Below, piece by piece: positions 33,038 through 42,262 of a stretch of DNA of 64,000 nucleotides. The DNA comes from Roseisalinus antarcticus (GTDB lineage: Bacteria; Pseudomonadota; Alphaproteobacteria; Rhodobacterales; Rhodobacteraceae), in assembly GCF_900172355.1 (NCBI RefSeq), contig NZ_FWFZ01000008.1:1-64000 (forward strand), in the 5' to 3' direction. The translations under genes were made by a program, and so were the position numbers. The notes beneath the pieces are model-generated. The model did no database searches and was not told where the DNA came from. It saw only the letters and a list, made by a program, of their open reading frames with translations. The first letter of the stretch is position 1. Every line of letters begins with the position of its first letter.

Positions 33038-33346
33038 ATGGGGTCTGACGACGAAGACAAGATGATGGGCCGCGCCCTGGGCGAGCAACCCGAGCCGGAC
33101 GAGAAGGAGAACCTGGTGTTCCGGCTGGTCTACATGATCCTGATCGGGATCATGCTGTCGCTGGCCGGGACGGTGCTTGGGGTGATGACGGTGTTCCAGT
33201 TCATCATCATGCTGGTCAGCAACGGCCAGCCGAACGAGCGGCTGTCCGATTTCGGCACCGACCTTGGCATCTGGATGGCCAAGGCCGCACGGTATCAGAC
33301 CGCCGCGTCGCAGGTGAAGCCCTGGCCCTGGAGCGAGCTGGACTAG
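33038..33346 (+). CDS. DUF4389-type small membrane protein
   Basis: A 102-residue protein: acidic N-terminus, two membrane helices between about residues 27 and 60 (LVFRLVYMILIGIMLSLAG and VMTVFQFIIMLV), then NGQPNERLSDFGTDLGIWM and the C-terminal KPWPWSELD. This matches the DUF4389 pattern. Function unknown. It follows the Gfo/Idh/MocA gene on the same strand and ends before a region carrying a diverged dispersed repeat (33431-33461). Confidence 0.85.
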   Translation: MGSDDEDKMMGRALGEQPEPDEKENLVFRLVYMILIGIMLSLAGTVLGVMTVFQFIIMLVSNGQPNERLSDFGTDLGIWMAKAARYQTAASQVKPWPWSELD

Positions 33347-33430
33347 CCGGCCGCGCGTGTTCGGGCGGCTCGGCCCGGTGGAGGGCGGGCAGGGGGCTGT
33401 CTGCCCCCTCTTGCGCCTGCGGCGCAATTC

Positions 33431-33461
33431 ACCCCCGAGAGTTTGCCGGCCAAGATGAAGG
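33431..33461. repeat. Dispersed repeat, copy 4 (diverged)
   Basis: GAGAGTTTGCCGGCCAAGATGAAGG resembles the inverse form at 8415-8446 (GGGAGTTTTCC ... AAGATGAAG). The left half is weaker. No gene is seen between 33347 and 33626. Confidence 0.6.
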
Positions 33462-33626
33462 TTGGCCGATGTGCGTGCGGGCCTTGATGGAGGCTGTCCG
33501 GGATCACGGCGAGCGCGAAAAGCGCCGGCCGGGATGACGGTTGGCCCGGGTTGCAGCGGGGCGCGATGATCGCCAGGCCGGATGACGGCGGGGCCGGGTC
33601 GAGCATGGCGGGCTGTCGGGCGCGGG

Positions 33627-35441
33627 TCAGTCCTCCATCGCCTCGAGCTCGTCGATCAGCCCCGAGATCATCGCCAGGCCCTTGTCCCAGAAGGCCGGGT
33701 CCGAGGCGTCGAGGCCGAACGGGGCCAGAAGCTCGGAATGGTGGAGCGAGCCGCCGGCTTTCAGCATGGCGAAATACTTGTCGTTGAAGCTCTCGCCGCT
33801 TTCCTCGAACACCGCGTAGAGCGCGTTGACCAGCCCGTCGCCAAAGGCATAGGCGTAGACGTAGAACGGCGAGTGGACGAAATGGGGGATGTAGGCCCAG
33901 AACGTCTCGTATCCTTCGGCGAAGTCGAAGACCGGCCCGAGGCTCGTCGCCTGCACCGACATCCAGAGCGCGTTGATGTCGTCGGGGGTGAGCTCGCCCG
34001 CGCGGCGGGCGTCGTGCAGCTTGCATTCGAAATCGTAGAAGGCGATCTGGCGGACCACCGTGTTGATCATGTCCTCGACCTTGCCGGCGAGAAGAACCTT
34101 GCGCTCTGCCTGGCTGGGGGCCTCTGACAGCAGCTTGCGGAAGGTCAGCATCTCGCCGAAGACGGACGCGGTTTCGGCCAGCGTGAGCGGGGTGGAGGAC
34201 AGCAGCTCTCCCTGGCCCGCGGCAAGCACCTGGTGGACGCCGTGGCCGAGCTCGTGCGCGAGGGTCATCACGTCGCGCGGTTTGCCCAGGTAGTTCAGCA
34301 TCACGTAAGGATGCACCTCGGTGACGGTCGGGTGGGCGAAGGCGCCCGGGGCCTTGCCGGGCTTCACGCCCGCGTCGATCCAGCCCTTGTCGAAGAACGG
34401 TTCCGCCAGGTCGGCCATGCGCGGGTCGAAGTCGGCGTAGGCGTCCATGACCATCGCCCGGGCCCGGGGCCAGTCGATGATCGTCTCGCTTTCCATCGGC
34501 AGCGGTGCGTTGCGGTCCCAGACCTGCATTCGCTCCAGCCCAAGCCATTTGGCCTTGAGCGCATAATAGCGGTGCGACAGGCGCGGATAGGCCGCGACCA
34601 CGGCGTTGCGCAGGGCCTCGACCACCTCGGGTTCCACATGGTTGGACAGGTGCCGGCCGGTCTGCGGCGTGGGCATGCCGCGCCAGCGGTCCTCGATCTC
34701 CTTCTCCTTGGCCAGGGTGTTGTGGACCCGGGCGAAGGTGCGGACGTTGTCGCCGAAGACGCGGGCCAGCTCGCGCATGGCGGCCTCGCGCGTGTCGCGG
34801 TCCTGCTCGGTCAGCAGGTTGAGCGTGCCCTCGATCCCCAGCTCTTCGCCGTCGACGGTGAAGGTGAGCCCGGCGATGGTCTCGTCGAAGAGCTTGTTCC
34901 ACGCCGAGGCGCCGACGGTGGACTGGTCGTGGAGGAACTTCTCGAGCTCGTCGGAGAGCTGGTAGGGGCGCAAGGCGCGCATCCGCTCGAACACCGGCTT
35001 GTAGCGGGCGAGGTCGCCATTGGCCGCCCAGAGAGCCGCGACCTGGTCGTCGGTCAGGCGGTTGAATTCCAGCGACCAGAAGACCAGCGGCGTGGTGTAG
35101 GTGGTGATCCGGTCCTGCATGTCGGACATGAACTTGGCGCGGCTGCTGTCGGTCGTCGCCTGGTAATAGCGCAGCCCGGCATAGGACATGATCCGGCCCG
35201 CGATCACGTCGATCTTCTCGTAGCGCTGGACCGCGGTCAGCATGTCGGCGGCGTCGAGGCCGGCGAGCTTGCCCTCGTAGTCGCGGGCGAAATCGGCGCA
35301 GGCGGCCTCCAGCCAGTCGAGATCGCGCTTGAGGTCGGGCGAATCCTGCCCGGGGTAGAGGTCTGTCAGGTCCCACTCGGGCAGGTCGCCGAGGTTGCGG
35401 CCGCCGGAGAGGTCGGCGTCGAAGACGGGTGTCTTGGTCAT
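33627..35441 (-). CDS. pepF: Oligoendopeptidase F (M3 family)
   Basis: A 604-residue zinc oligopeptidase that trims peptides in the cytoplasm. The zinc motif HELGHGVH lies at residues 396-403 and the third ligand Glu is in the TLAETASVFGEM block that follows about 25 residues later. The N-terminal PF08439-type region begins LPEWDLTDLYPG. Length and order agree with the M3B subfamily. ATG start at 35441. It is 16 bases downstream of the SDR gene on the same strand and may share a transcript. Confidence 0.95.
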   Translation of the reverse strand: MTKTPVFDADLSGGRNLGDLPEWDLTDLYPGQDSPDLKRDLDWLEAACADFARDYEGKLAGLDAADMLTAVQRYEKIDVIAGRIMSYAGLRYYQATTDSSRAKFMSDMQDRITTYTTPLVFWSLEFNRLTDDQVAALWAANGDLARYKPVFERMRALRPYQLSDELEKFLHDQSTVGASAWNKLFDETIAGLTFTVDGEELGIEGTLNLLTEQDRDTREAAMRELARVFGDNVRTFARVHNTLAKEKEIEDRWRGMPTPQTGRHLSNHVEPEVVEALRNAVVAAYPRLSHRYYALKAKWLGLERMQVWDRNAPLPMESETIIDWPRARAMVMDAYADFDPRMADLAEPFFDKGWIDAGVKPGKAPGAFAHPTVTEVHPYVMLNYLGKPRDVMTLAHELGHGVHQVLAAGQGELLSSTPLTLAETASVFGEMLTFRKLLSEAPSQAERKVLLAGKVEDMINTVVRQIAFYDFECKLHDARRAGELTPDDINALWMSVQATSLGPVFDFAEGYETFWAYIPHFVHSPFYVYAYAFGDGLVNALYAVFEESGESFNDKYFAMLKAGGSLHHSELLAPFGLDASDPAFWDKGLAMISGLIDELEAMED

Positions 35442-35457
35442 TGGGTCGGTCCTAGGT

Positions 35458-36099
35458 CTAGAAAGGGTGGGGACGTCCGTCCCAGGTTTCGAATGTGCCC
35501 GAGGTGGCGGGCGAGAGGCTGTCGAAGCGGTCGAGCAGGCCGCCGGCGGCCTCGGTCACCGAAATATCGGCGGCGCTGCCGCCCATCTCGGTGCGGACCC
35601 AGCCGGGGTGATAAATGCCGACCGCGATCCCGTCGACGGCCAGGTCCGTGGCCAGGTTGCGGCCGAGATTGAGGGCGGCGGCCTTCGAGGCGCGGTAGAT
35701 GTAGGCGCCGCCGGTTGCCTGGGCGCTGCTGCCCATCTGCGAGGAAATGATGGCGATCCGCCCGCGCGAGGCCTTGAGCGCGGGCAACAGGGCCTGGACG
35801 GTCAGAAAGACGCCGGTCACGTTGGTGGCAAAGGTATCGGCCCACATCGCGGCGGGAAACCCGGTGTCGAGCGCCTCTCCCCGGTCGGGAAAGATGCCGG
35901 CGTTGCAGACCAGCAGGTCGAGCGCGCCGACCTGCCCGGGCAGTGCCGCGACCGAGGCGGGGTCGGTCACGTCGAGGGGCAGCAGGTCGCCGCCGCCCGG
36001 GCGGCGCGCCGTGCCGCGCACCGTGTCGCCGCGGGCCTCGAACGCGGCCAGCAGGGCCGCGCCGATGCCACGGTTGGCCCCTGTCACCAGCACCCGCAT
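35458..36099 (-). CDS. SDR family oxidoreductase
   Basis: A 213-residue short-chain dehydrogenase/reductase. The nucleotide-binding signature TGANRGIGAAL is at residues 6-16, LVCNAGIF near 65 and the active-site YIYRASK near 137-143 (Tyr/Lys). It resembles C-factor-like short SDRs in length. The substrate is unknown. Its ATG overlaps the stop of the DUF1178 gene (ATGA at 36099), so the two are translationally coupled, and pepF follows 16 bases after its stop. Confidence 0.92.
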   Translation of the reverse strand: MRVLVTGANRGIGAALLAAFEARGDTVRGTARRPGGGDLLPLDVTDPASVAALPGQVGALDLLVCNAGIFPDRGEALDTGFPAAMWADTFATNVTGVFLTVQALLPALKASRGRIAIISSQMGSSAQATGGAYIYRASKAAALNLGRNLATDLAVDGIAVGIYHPGWVRTEMGGSAADISVTEAAGGLLDRFDSLSPATSGTFETWDGRPHPF

Positions 36100-36578
36100 C
36101 AGTTCGCCCGCCGCTTTGGCAGGAACGGCAGGGGGGCTATGGGGATGCCGTCCTCGAGCAGCTTGATCGCTTCGCCGACCTGTGCCTCGCCCCGGATCGA
36201 GCGTTTGGGCAGGTCGCCGTCATGCATCCTGCGCGCCTCGTCTACGAAGCGGCTGCCCACATCCACGCTCTCGGCCTCGATCTTGCGCCGCAGCTCGGCC
36301 ATGGCCTGTTCGGCGACCGAGGCGGGGTGCGAGAGCGGGCCGGCCCCGCGCGGGGCGGCCTGCCCGGCGCCGGCGGGCGCGTCCGGCTTGGCGGGGGTCT
36401 GGGGGGCGGCGGCATCGGGGCGGACGCGGGGCGCCATCAGGTCCTTCTCGACCGCCGCCGAGCCGCAGACCGCGCAGCTCAGGTGGCCGCTGCCGGCCAG
36501 GGTGTTGTAGGCGGCGGCGGACTGGAACCAACTGTCGAACATGTGACCGTCCTTGCATTTCAGAGCGTAGCGGATCAT
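36099..36578 (-). CDS. DUF1178 family protein
   Basis: A 159-residue protein with the DUF1178 pattern: MIRYALKCKDGHMFDSWFQS at the N-terminus and LSCAVCGSAAVEKDLMAP, giving zinc-ribbon-like cysteine pairs, then a low-complexity Pro/Ala linker and a C-terminal DVGSRFVDEARRMHDGDLP segment. Function unknown. Start ATG 36578; the stop overlaps the SDR start. Confidence 0.9.
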   Translation of the reverse strand: MIRYALKCKDGHMFDSWFQSAAAYNTLAGSGHLSCAVCGSAAVEKDLMAPRVRPDAAAPQTPAKPDAPAGAGQAAPRGAGPLSHPASVAEQAMAELRRKIEAESVDVGSRFVDEARRMHDGDLPKRSIRGEAQVGEAIKLLEDGIPIAPLPFLPKRRAN

Positions 36579-36731
36579 GGCGCCTTGATTTCTTGAGCCG
36601 CGCCCGAAGGTGCGGGGTGGGGATGGCCACGGCGCCGGGGGGCGCGGGCCGTCGCGGACCGGGGGCCCGGCTCACGGCTACAATGTAGGGACCGGGCCGG
36701 CGGTTGCAACGCCGCGCGGCGCTGCGCGGGT

Positions 36732-37229
36732 CTAGCCAAGCCGGTTGCGCGGGTCGAAATGGCGCACGATATGGGCCAGCTCGTCGTCGTCGAGCCGGGC
36801 CGCCGCCTTGCGCGGGCTCAGCCACTTGCGGTTGCGCTGGGCGCGTTCGGGAAAGACCTTGGCCACGCTGGTGACCTGCATTCCGTAGACCACGGCGATC
36901 ACCGGCAGGTCCCCGTTGTCCAGCCGCTTGCGGTAGGAATAGAGCCCGATCGGCTGCGGCGAGATGATGCCGCGCAGGCCGGCCTCTTCCCAGGCCTCGA
37001 TCTCGGCGGCGCGGGCGGGGGTCAGGTTGCCCATGGGCCAGCCCTTGGGCAGGATCCACCGCCGGGTGCCGCGCGACGTCACGAGGCAAATCCTGATCTT
37101 TTCGCCGGACTTGCCCCCCGACTTTGCCGGTTCCAGACGCCACGGCAGGACCGCGAACTGGGCCCGCGGTTCGGTCTTGGCTTTCCCGGTGTTCTGCAGG
37201 GGCCGCTGTATGGGTGTCTGGATCGACAT
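36732..37229 (-). CDS. NUDIX hydrolase
   Basis: About 165 residues. The Nudix box is recognisable but non-canonical: PKGWPMGNLTP then AEIEAWEEAGLRG, retaining the EEAG core with Glu ligands but with Ile-Glu where R-E is usual. The sequence resembles the diphosphoinositol-polyphosphate/8-oxo-dGTP class of alphaproteobacterial NUDIX proteins. Substrate unknown. ATG 37229 (MSIQTPIQRP) is preferred over a TTG at 37259. It is divergent from the peroxidase gene. Confidence 0.88.
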   Translation of the reverse strand: MSIQTPIQRPLQNTGKAKTEPRAQFAVLPWRLEPAKSGGKSGEKIRICLVTSRGTRRWILPKGWPMGNLTPARAAEIEAWEEAGLRGIISPQPIGLYSYRKRLDNGDLPVIAVVYGMQVTSVAKVFPERAQRNRKWLSPRKAAARLDDDELAHIVRHFDPRNRLG

Positions 37230-37303
37230 GGCTGCCGACTTGTCCTTTGGTTTGTCCAAGATACCTCCTTACCCAGTTTGACCATGTTCGCGGAGGGTCT
37301 CAA

Positions 37304-37852
37304 ATGGTTTCTCACATCAGGCGCCGACTGATCGCCGTGCTGGCCGCGGCGGTCTGCGCCCCGGCGGCCTTCGGTGCCACGGGGGCAGTGGTGCCCGACG
37401 CGCCTTTCCCCTCCATCGACGGCGGAGAGATCTCGTTGGCGGAGTTTCGCGGCCGGCCCGTGCTGTTGGTCAATACCGCGTCGCTTTGCGCGTTCACGCC
37501 GCAGTACGAGGGGCTTCAGGCCATGTGGGAGAGGTATCGCGACGCGGGGCTGGTGGTGCTGGCCGTGCCGTCCGACGATTTCCGGCAGGAGCTGTCGAGC
37601 GATGCGGAGGTGAAGGATTTCTGTGCGCTCACCTTCGGGCTCGACCTGCCGATGACGACGATATCCAGCGTCCGCGGCCCGCAAGCGCATCCGGTCTACC
37701 GCTGGCTGGCGGGGCAGGGCGTCGTCCCGGGCTGGAACTTTCACAAGGTGCTGATCGGCCGCGACGGGACGGTGCTGGGCCAATGGCCGGCCTCGGTGCG
37801 GCCGATGTCGGCGCCGGTCACCCGGGCCGTGGAGGCGGCGCTTGCCGATTGA
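37304..37852 (+). CDS. Glutathione peroxidase-like thiol peroxidase, exported
   Basis: A 182-residue protein with an N-terminal signal-like segment (MVSHIRRRLIAVLAAAVCAP). The active-site Cys62 is in NTASLCAFTPQYEGL, and WNFHKVLIGRDGTVLG is conserved. The Gln usually found in PCNQF is absent: the matching stretch reads VPSDDFRQE, which departs from the canonical tetrad. It probably reduces hydroperoxides with thioredoxin or glutathione in the periplasm. ATG 37304 is preceded by GGAGGGT. Its end overlaps the deacetylase gene start by 11 bases. Confidence 0.85.
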   Translation: MVSHIRRRLIAVLAAAVCAPAAFGATGAVVPDAPFPSIDGGEISLAEFRGRPVLLVNTASLCAFTPQYEGLQAMWERYRDAGLVVLAVPSDDFRQELSSDAEVKDFCALTFGLDLPMTTISSVRGPQAHPVYRWLAGQGVVPGWNFHKVLIGRDGTVLGQWPASVRPMSAPVTRAVEAALAD

Positions 37853-38975
37853 CCTGATCGGCCCGCGGTTCATCGGGTCCGAGATCTACCGGCATTCCTC
37901 CTACGGCGACTGGCATCCGCTGCGCATTCCGAGGGTCTCGACCGTGACCGACCTGGCGCGGGCGCTGGGCTGGCTGCCGCCGGCGCGGTTCCTCCAGTCG
38001 CCCCGGGTGAAGCCGCCGGCGCTCTGGGCGTTCCACCGGCCCGATTACGTGGCCGCCCTGCAGGAGGCGGAGCGCCGCCAATTCGTGACCGACGCCGTTC
38101 GGGCGACCTATGCGCTGGGCACCCCGTCGAACCCGGTCTATCCCGAGATGTATCGCCGCCCGGCCACCGCCGTGGGCGGCTCCATCCTCGCCGGAGAGCT
38201 GCTGCGGGAAGGGGGCGTGATCTACAACCCGGCGGGGGGCACCCATCACGGCATGCCAGACCGCGCCAACGGGTTCTGCTATCTCAACGATCCGGTCTTC
38301 GCGATCCTCTCCCTGCGGCGCAACGGGGCGGGCCGCGTGGCCTATGTGGACATCGACGCGCATCATGCGGACGGGGTCGAGGCCGCCTTTGCCGACGATC
38401 CCGACGTCTGCCTGATCTCGACCCACGAGGAGGGCCGCTGGCCCCGCACCGGGGCGCTGACCGACCGCGGCCTGGGGCAGGTCTGGAACCTGCCGGTGCC
38501 GCGCGGCCTGCATGACGACGAGATGGCGCTGATCCGCGAGGAGGTGATCCTGCCCGTGGTCGCCGCCTTTCGGCCCGACGCGATCGTGCTGCAATGCGGG
38601 GCGGATGCGGTGCTGGAGGATCCGCAATCGCGGCTGGCGCTGTCGAACAACGCGCATTGGGCGGTGGTGGCCGGGCTGCGCGGGCTGGCGCCGCGCTTCG
38701 TCGTGCTGGGGGGCGGGGGCTACAACCCCTGGTCGGTGGGGCGGCTCTGGGCCGGGGTCTGGGGCACGCTGCTGGGCGAGGAGCTGCCCGACCGGCTGCC
38801 GCCCGCGGGCGAGGCGGTTCTGCGCACCCTGCGCTGGCAGGGACAGCGGCGCGAGGTCTTTCCCCAGGATCACTGGGTCGAGACCCTGCGCGACGCGCCC
38901 CGGACCGGCCCGCTGGGCGGCGACCTGCGGGCGCGGGTCGACGGGCTGATCAGGCGGCAGGCGGCCTGGGTCTGA
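37842..38975 (+). CDS. Histone deacetylase-family protein
   Basis: A 377-residue zinc-dependent deacetylase of the HDAC/AcuC/polyamine-amidohydrolase superfamily. Motifs: THHGMPDRANGFCYLND (charge-relay His near 135-136), DIDAHHADGVEAAF with zinc ligands Asp172/His174, and the later QCGADAV and GGGGYNPWSV. The start is TTG at 37842, overlapping the peroxidase gene. It could act on acetylated proteins, acetylpolyamines or acetoin-related substrates; none is proven. Its 3' end overlaps the convergent waaA by 26 bases. Confidence 0.88.
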   Translation: MPIDLIGPRFIGSEIYRHSSYGDWHPLRIPRVSTVTDLARALGWLPPARFLQSPRVKPPALWAFHRPDYVAALQEAERRQFVTDAVRATYALGTPSNPVYPEMYRRPATAVGGSILAGELLREGGVIYNPAGGTHHGMPDRANGFCYLNDPVFAILSLRRNGAGRVAYVDIDAHHADGVEAAFADDPDVCLISTHEEGRWPRTGALTDRGLGQVWNLPVPRGLHDDEMALIREEVILPVVAAFRPDAIVLQCGADAVLEDPQSRLALSNNAHWAVVAGLRGLAPRFVVLGGGGYNPWSVGRLWAGVWGTLLGEELPDRLPPAGEAVLRTLRWQGQRREVFPQDHWVETLRDAPRTGPLGGDLRARVDGLIRRQAAWV

Positions 38976-40167
38976 GCGCGGCCTCGATCCGGACGATCAT
39001 CTCGGTGGGGTCGGCCGGGGTCAGCAGGCCGCGCGCACGCGCGGGCATCGCGGAGGCGTCCAGATGGGCGAGCCAGCCCGCGGCGAGGCTTGCGGCGTCG
39101 CTGACCTGCAGGGCGCCGCCGCCGGCGTCGAGATGCGCGTAATCCTCGGCGAAGTTCGCGACATGGGGTCCGTGGAGGATGGCGCAGCCGAGCGCCGCGG
39201 GCTCATAGGGCGTGTGGCCGCCGGTCTCGGTCAGCGAGCCGCCGACTAGGGCCACCGGGGCCAGGCGGTACCAGGTTTCCATCTCGCCAAAGGTATCGGC
39301 GAGATAGACCGGGTGGCTTGCCGGGTCCTCGCCCAGGCTGCGGCGGGCCATCGGGGCCAGCCGGGCGATGGCCGGGGCGCGATCCGGGTGCCGGGGCACG
39401 AGGATCAGCCGCAGGTCGGGGCGGTGCTTGCGGGCGATGCCAAAGGCGTCGAGCGCGATGTCTTCCTCGCCCGGATGGGTGGAGGCGGCGAGCAGGCTGG
39501 CGTCGCGGGGAAAGGTGCGGGCCAGTGCCGGGTCCGGCGGGGCGCTGCGTGGCAGGTAGAGCGATTTGAGCTGGAACGGGGGCAGCAGCCGGTCGGGCGC
39601 GACCCCGAGGTCGCGGAACCGCGCGGCGCTGGCGCTGTCCTGTGGGGCCACGAGCCGGGCCCCGCCCAGCAGGGCGCGGGCCAGGGCCGGGCGGCGGGCC
39701 CAGCGCCGGGCGCTGCGGGCCGACATCCGGGCGCCGGCGAAGATCAGCGGGAGGCCGCGGCTCTGCGTCATCGCGATCCGGTTCGGCCAGACCTCGTTTT
39801 CCAGCAGGACCAGCGCCGAGATCCGCGCCATCGTCCGCGCGGTGCAGAGCCGCAGGTCGAAGGGGGCGACACCGGTTTGCGTGCGGGGCAGGTGCCAGCC
39901 GGCGGCCAGGTCGCGCCCGGTCCGGGTATTGGCGGTGATCAGCAGCTGCCGGTCGGGATCGGCCAGCAGCGCCTCGATCAGCGGCCGGGCGGAGGCGAGC
40001 TCTCCGTTGCTGGCGCCGTGGATCCAGATCGCGCCCTCGGGCGGTCCGGGGCCCAGCAGGCGGTCGCGCAGGGCGGCGCCGTCCTCGCGCCCTTTCAGCC
40101 GGCGCCAGAGGGCCAGGGCCAGGAGGACCGGCGCGGCGAGGCTGACGAGGAGGCGGTAGCCGATCAC
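38950..40167 (-). CDS. waaA: 3-deoxy-D-manno-octulosonic acid transferase
   Basis: About 405 residues from a GTG at 40167 (VIGYRLLVSLAAP); a longer frame to 40278 is possible. WaaA transfers Kdo from CMP-Kdo to lipid IV-A. It has a single N-terminal membrane anchor, IWIHGASNGELASARPLIEAL near residue 60 and ENEVWPN in the middle, and GGSLTETGGHTPYEPAALG near the end, the conserved region of the family. It overlaps the deacetylase gene at its 3' end. Assigned to LPS rather than capsule because the sequence is of the lipid A Kdo transferase class. Confidence 0.9.
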   Translation of the reverse strand: MIGYRLLVSLAAPVLLALALWRRLKGREDGAALRDRLLGPGPPEGAIWIHGASNGELASARPLIEALLADPDRQLLITANTRTGRDLAAGWHLPRTQTGVAPFDLRLCTARTMARISALVLLENEVWPNRIAMTQSRGLPLIFAGARMSARSARRWARRPALARALLGGARLVAPQDSASAARFRDLGVAPDRLLPPFQLKSLYLPRSAPPDPALARTFPRDASLLAASTHPGEEDIALDAFGIARKHRPDLRLILVPRHPDRAPAIARLAPMARRSLGEDPASHPVYLADTFGEMETWYRLAPVALVGGSLTETGGHTPYEPAALGCAILHGPHVANFAEDYAHLDAGGGALQVSDAASLAAGWLAHLDASAMPARARGLLTPADPTEMIVRIEAALRPRPPAA

Positions 40168-40312
40168 GAGCGGGCCCTGGGCGGAGCCCGGCGGGCGGGT
40201 CCCGCGGGACTTGGATTGTCGGGATGGTGAACGACGCTCGCCCCGCGCCAGGGCGCGGAGCATCGCCCCGCCCACCATCCCCTATGGGCGTCGGTGCGGG
40301 ACGCCGGGCAGG

Positions 40313-42118
40313 TCAGTCGAATTCCTGGCTGTTCAGGATGCGGTGGATCTCGCGCCGGACGAGCTTGCGGACGTTGCGGGTGATGCGTTCGCCCAGCACG
40401 CCCTGAAGCTCTTCGCGGACGATGGTGCCGACGAGGTCACGCAGGGCTTCCTCGTCGAGGAGGCTTTCCTCTTCGAGATAGGCTGTGAGCTCGGCATCGT
40501 CGTCGAGATCGGGGCTCGGCACCGGGCGGCGGTCTGCGTCGCCCCGGGCGGGTGCGCCCGGTCTGGATCGGGCGGCGGTGTCCGCGCGGCTGTCTTCGGG
40601 GCTGTGCCAGGGGGCCTGTGTATCCGCCGGGGCGTTTTGATTGCCGGCAGGGGCCCCATTGGGCTGTGTCGCTGCTGCGGGCGTTGCGGCCTCGGCGACG
40701 TCTTGCTCGGCGAGGTCTGCTGCGGCTCTGTCGTCCGCTTTCCCGTCTTCCGCCGCGCGGTCGTGCCCGGCGACATTTTCGGCCGCCGCGCCATCGCTGT
40801 TTTCAACGCCGGCGCGGTCGAAGAGACGTTCGCCCGGATAGACTCGGAACCGGGGCTCGTCGTTGTCATTTTCGAGGTCGAGGTCGAGGTCGAGGTCGTC
40901 GGCGGGCTTCGGGGGGGCGGGGCCATCTTCGCCGGTGACGACGAGGTGAAGCCGGCCGGGGCGGCCTCGGCCGGTGGGGGCCCAATCGGCCAGTTCGCTG
41001 CCGTCGGGCTCGAAGTCCTGACCGGAGAAGGTCACCGCGGCTTCGAGTTCCGCTATGGTTTCCTCGATCCGCTGGCGCGGGGTGCTGGGGGTCTCGAGGA
41101 TGAGCGGGGGCTCGGCGACGGGCGCGTCCGGCGCACGGCTCTCGGCGCTCTGCATTGCCTCTGCGACCGGGGTCGTGCCAGGATTGTCTGCGGCGGACGG
41201 CTCGGCGGTCTCGTCGTCGCGCTGCCTGTCATGGTCGTCAGTCGTCTCGACGAGCTCGGCGTCCGGGATGTCCTCGCGGGAGAGGCGCATGGCCGAGATG
41301 ACACCTTCGAGCAGCGCCTCGACCTCTGCGTCGTCTTCGACGTCGATGGGGCCTGCCGCTTCCGCGTCGGGGGTGTCCTTTTCAGGGGCCGGCGCGGGGC
41401 TATCGACGTGGGGGGGGGGCGCGGGCGTTTCCGGCCGGGTTTCGGGCCGGCTGTCAGCCGCGGGTCTCTCGGCGCGGCTGGCGGCCTTGGGGGTTTCCGG
41501 CCATCTGTCAGCCTCGGGCCAATCCGCGCGGATGTCGGTTGTGGCCGTCGTCGCGGTGGGGCCGGTCGCCGGTGCATCCGCGCCTGTGGTGTGCGCGGGC
41601 GGCGCTTCCGGCGGGTCGGGGACCGGCAGGATGGGGGACGTGAGCGTGAGCGGGGTGGATGTGTCGCCGTCGGAGGCACGGGCTTCGCGCGGAGCGGGCG
41701 CACTGTTGCCGTCTGCCTTGCGGGCCATTCGCTGGCTGCGGGAGAACCGGGTGAACACCCCGGTCTGGGGTCTCTCCGTGTCTTCGGTGGTCGCGGCGCT
41801 GTCGGCGGCCTTGCCCGCCCCATGGGATGGCCGATCCACGGTGCCATCGACCGGGGCATCACGCTCTGGGGTCGGCTGTGCGGCCTGCGCCTTGGGGTCT
41901 TGCCACGGCTCTCGCGCGGCGGGCGCGGTCCGGGTTGGGGGCGCGGCGGTAACCTCGGGGGCGTCCTTGACCCGGAAATTCGGGGTGAGGACAAGCCGGT
42001 CCGTCCGCGGCCCGGACTCCTTCCCGTCGCCCTCGTCCGCCGGATCACCTGCGGCCACGAGACGGCGGATGGACGCGAGAACGTCCTCGATCTCGACATT
42101 CGTCAGAGGATCAGACAT
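40313..42118 (-). CDS. PopZ-like disordered protein (DUF2497-like ends)
   Basis: A 601-residue protein with two short conserved ends and a long low-complexity, Pro/Glu/Asp/Ala-rich interior. The N-terminus VEIEDVLASIRRLVAAGD resembles the N-terminal helix of PopZ (EILASIRRIIS-type), and the C-terminal LRDLVGTIVREELQGVLGER followed by KLVRREIHRIL matches PopZ's C-terminal helices used for self-assembly. PopZ forms a polar scaffold in Caulobacter; here the intrinsically disordered linker is much longer. Function in this organism is inferred. It lies upstream of waaA and downstream of tolC, on the same strand. Confidence 0.72.
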   Translation of the reverse strand: MSDPLTNVEIEDVLASIRRLVAAGDPADEGDGKESGPRTDRLVLTPNFRVKDAPEVTAAPPTRTAPAAREPWQDPKAQAAQPTPERDAPVDGTVDRPSHGAGKAADSAATTEDTERPQTGVFTRFSRSQRMARKADGNSAPAPREARASDGDTSTPLTLTSPILPVPDPPEAPPAHTTGADAPATGPTATTATTDIRADWPEADRWPETPKAASRAERPAADSRPETRPETPAPPPHVDSPAPAPEKDTPDAEAAGPIDVEDDAEVEALLEGVISAMRLSREDIPDAELVETTDDHDRQRDDETAEPSAADNPGTTPVAEAMQSAESRAPDAPVAEPPLILETPSTPRQRIEETIAELEAAVTFSGQDFEPDGSELADWAPTGRGRPGRLHLVVTGEDGPAPPKPADDLDLDLDLENDNDEPRFRVYPGERLFDRAGVENSDGAAAENVAGHDRAAEDGKADDRAAADLAEQDVAEAATPAAATQPNGAPAGNQNAPADTQAPWHSPEDSRADTAARSRPGAPARGDADRRPVPSPDLDDDAELTAYLEEESLLDEEALRDLVGTIVREELQGVLGERITRNVRKLVRREIHRILNSQEFD

Positions 42119-42262
42119 GCGATTCCTGCTTTGGCCTCGGGGGTCAGACTAGCCTCCCTCCGACCGCCGGACAACAGATAGGACGAATCCGAAGCAATTC
42201 CCGGCGGCGTTGCGGCGCATTCGCCGCGGTCCGCGCCGCCGGTCCGGCCCGGCACGATCAGG

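Noticed and set aside
40211-42181. Plus-strand frame opposite the PopZ-like gene
   Set aside because: The minus-strand protein has conserved PopZ-like ends, whereas this frame is a low-complexity Gly/Ala/Arg-rich shadow.
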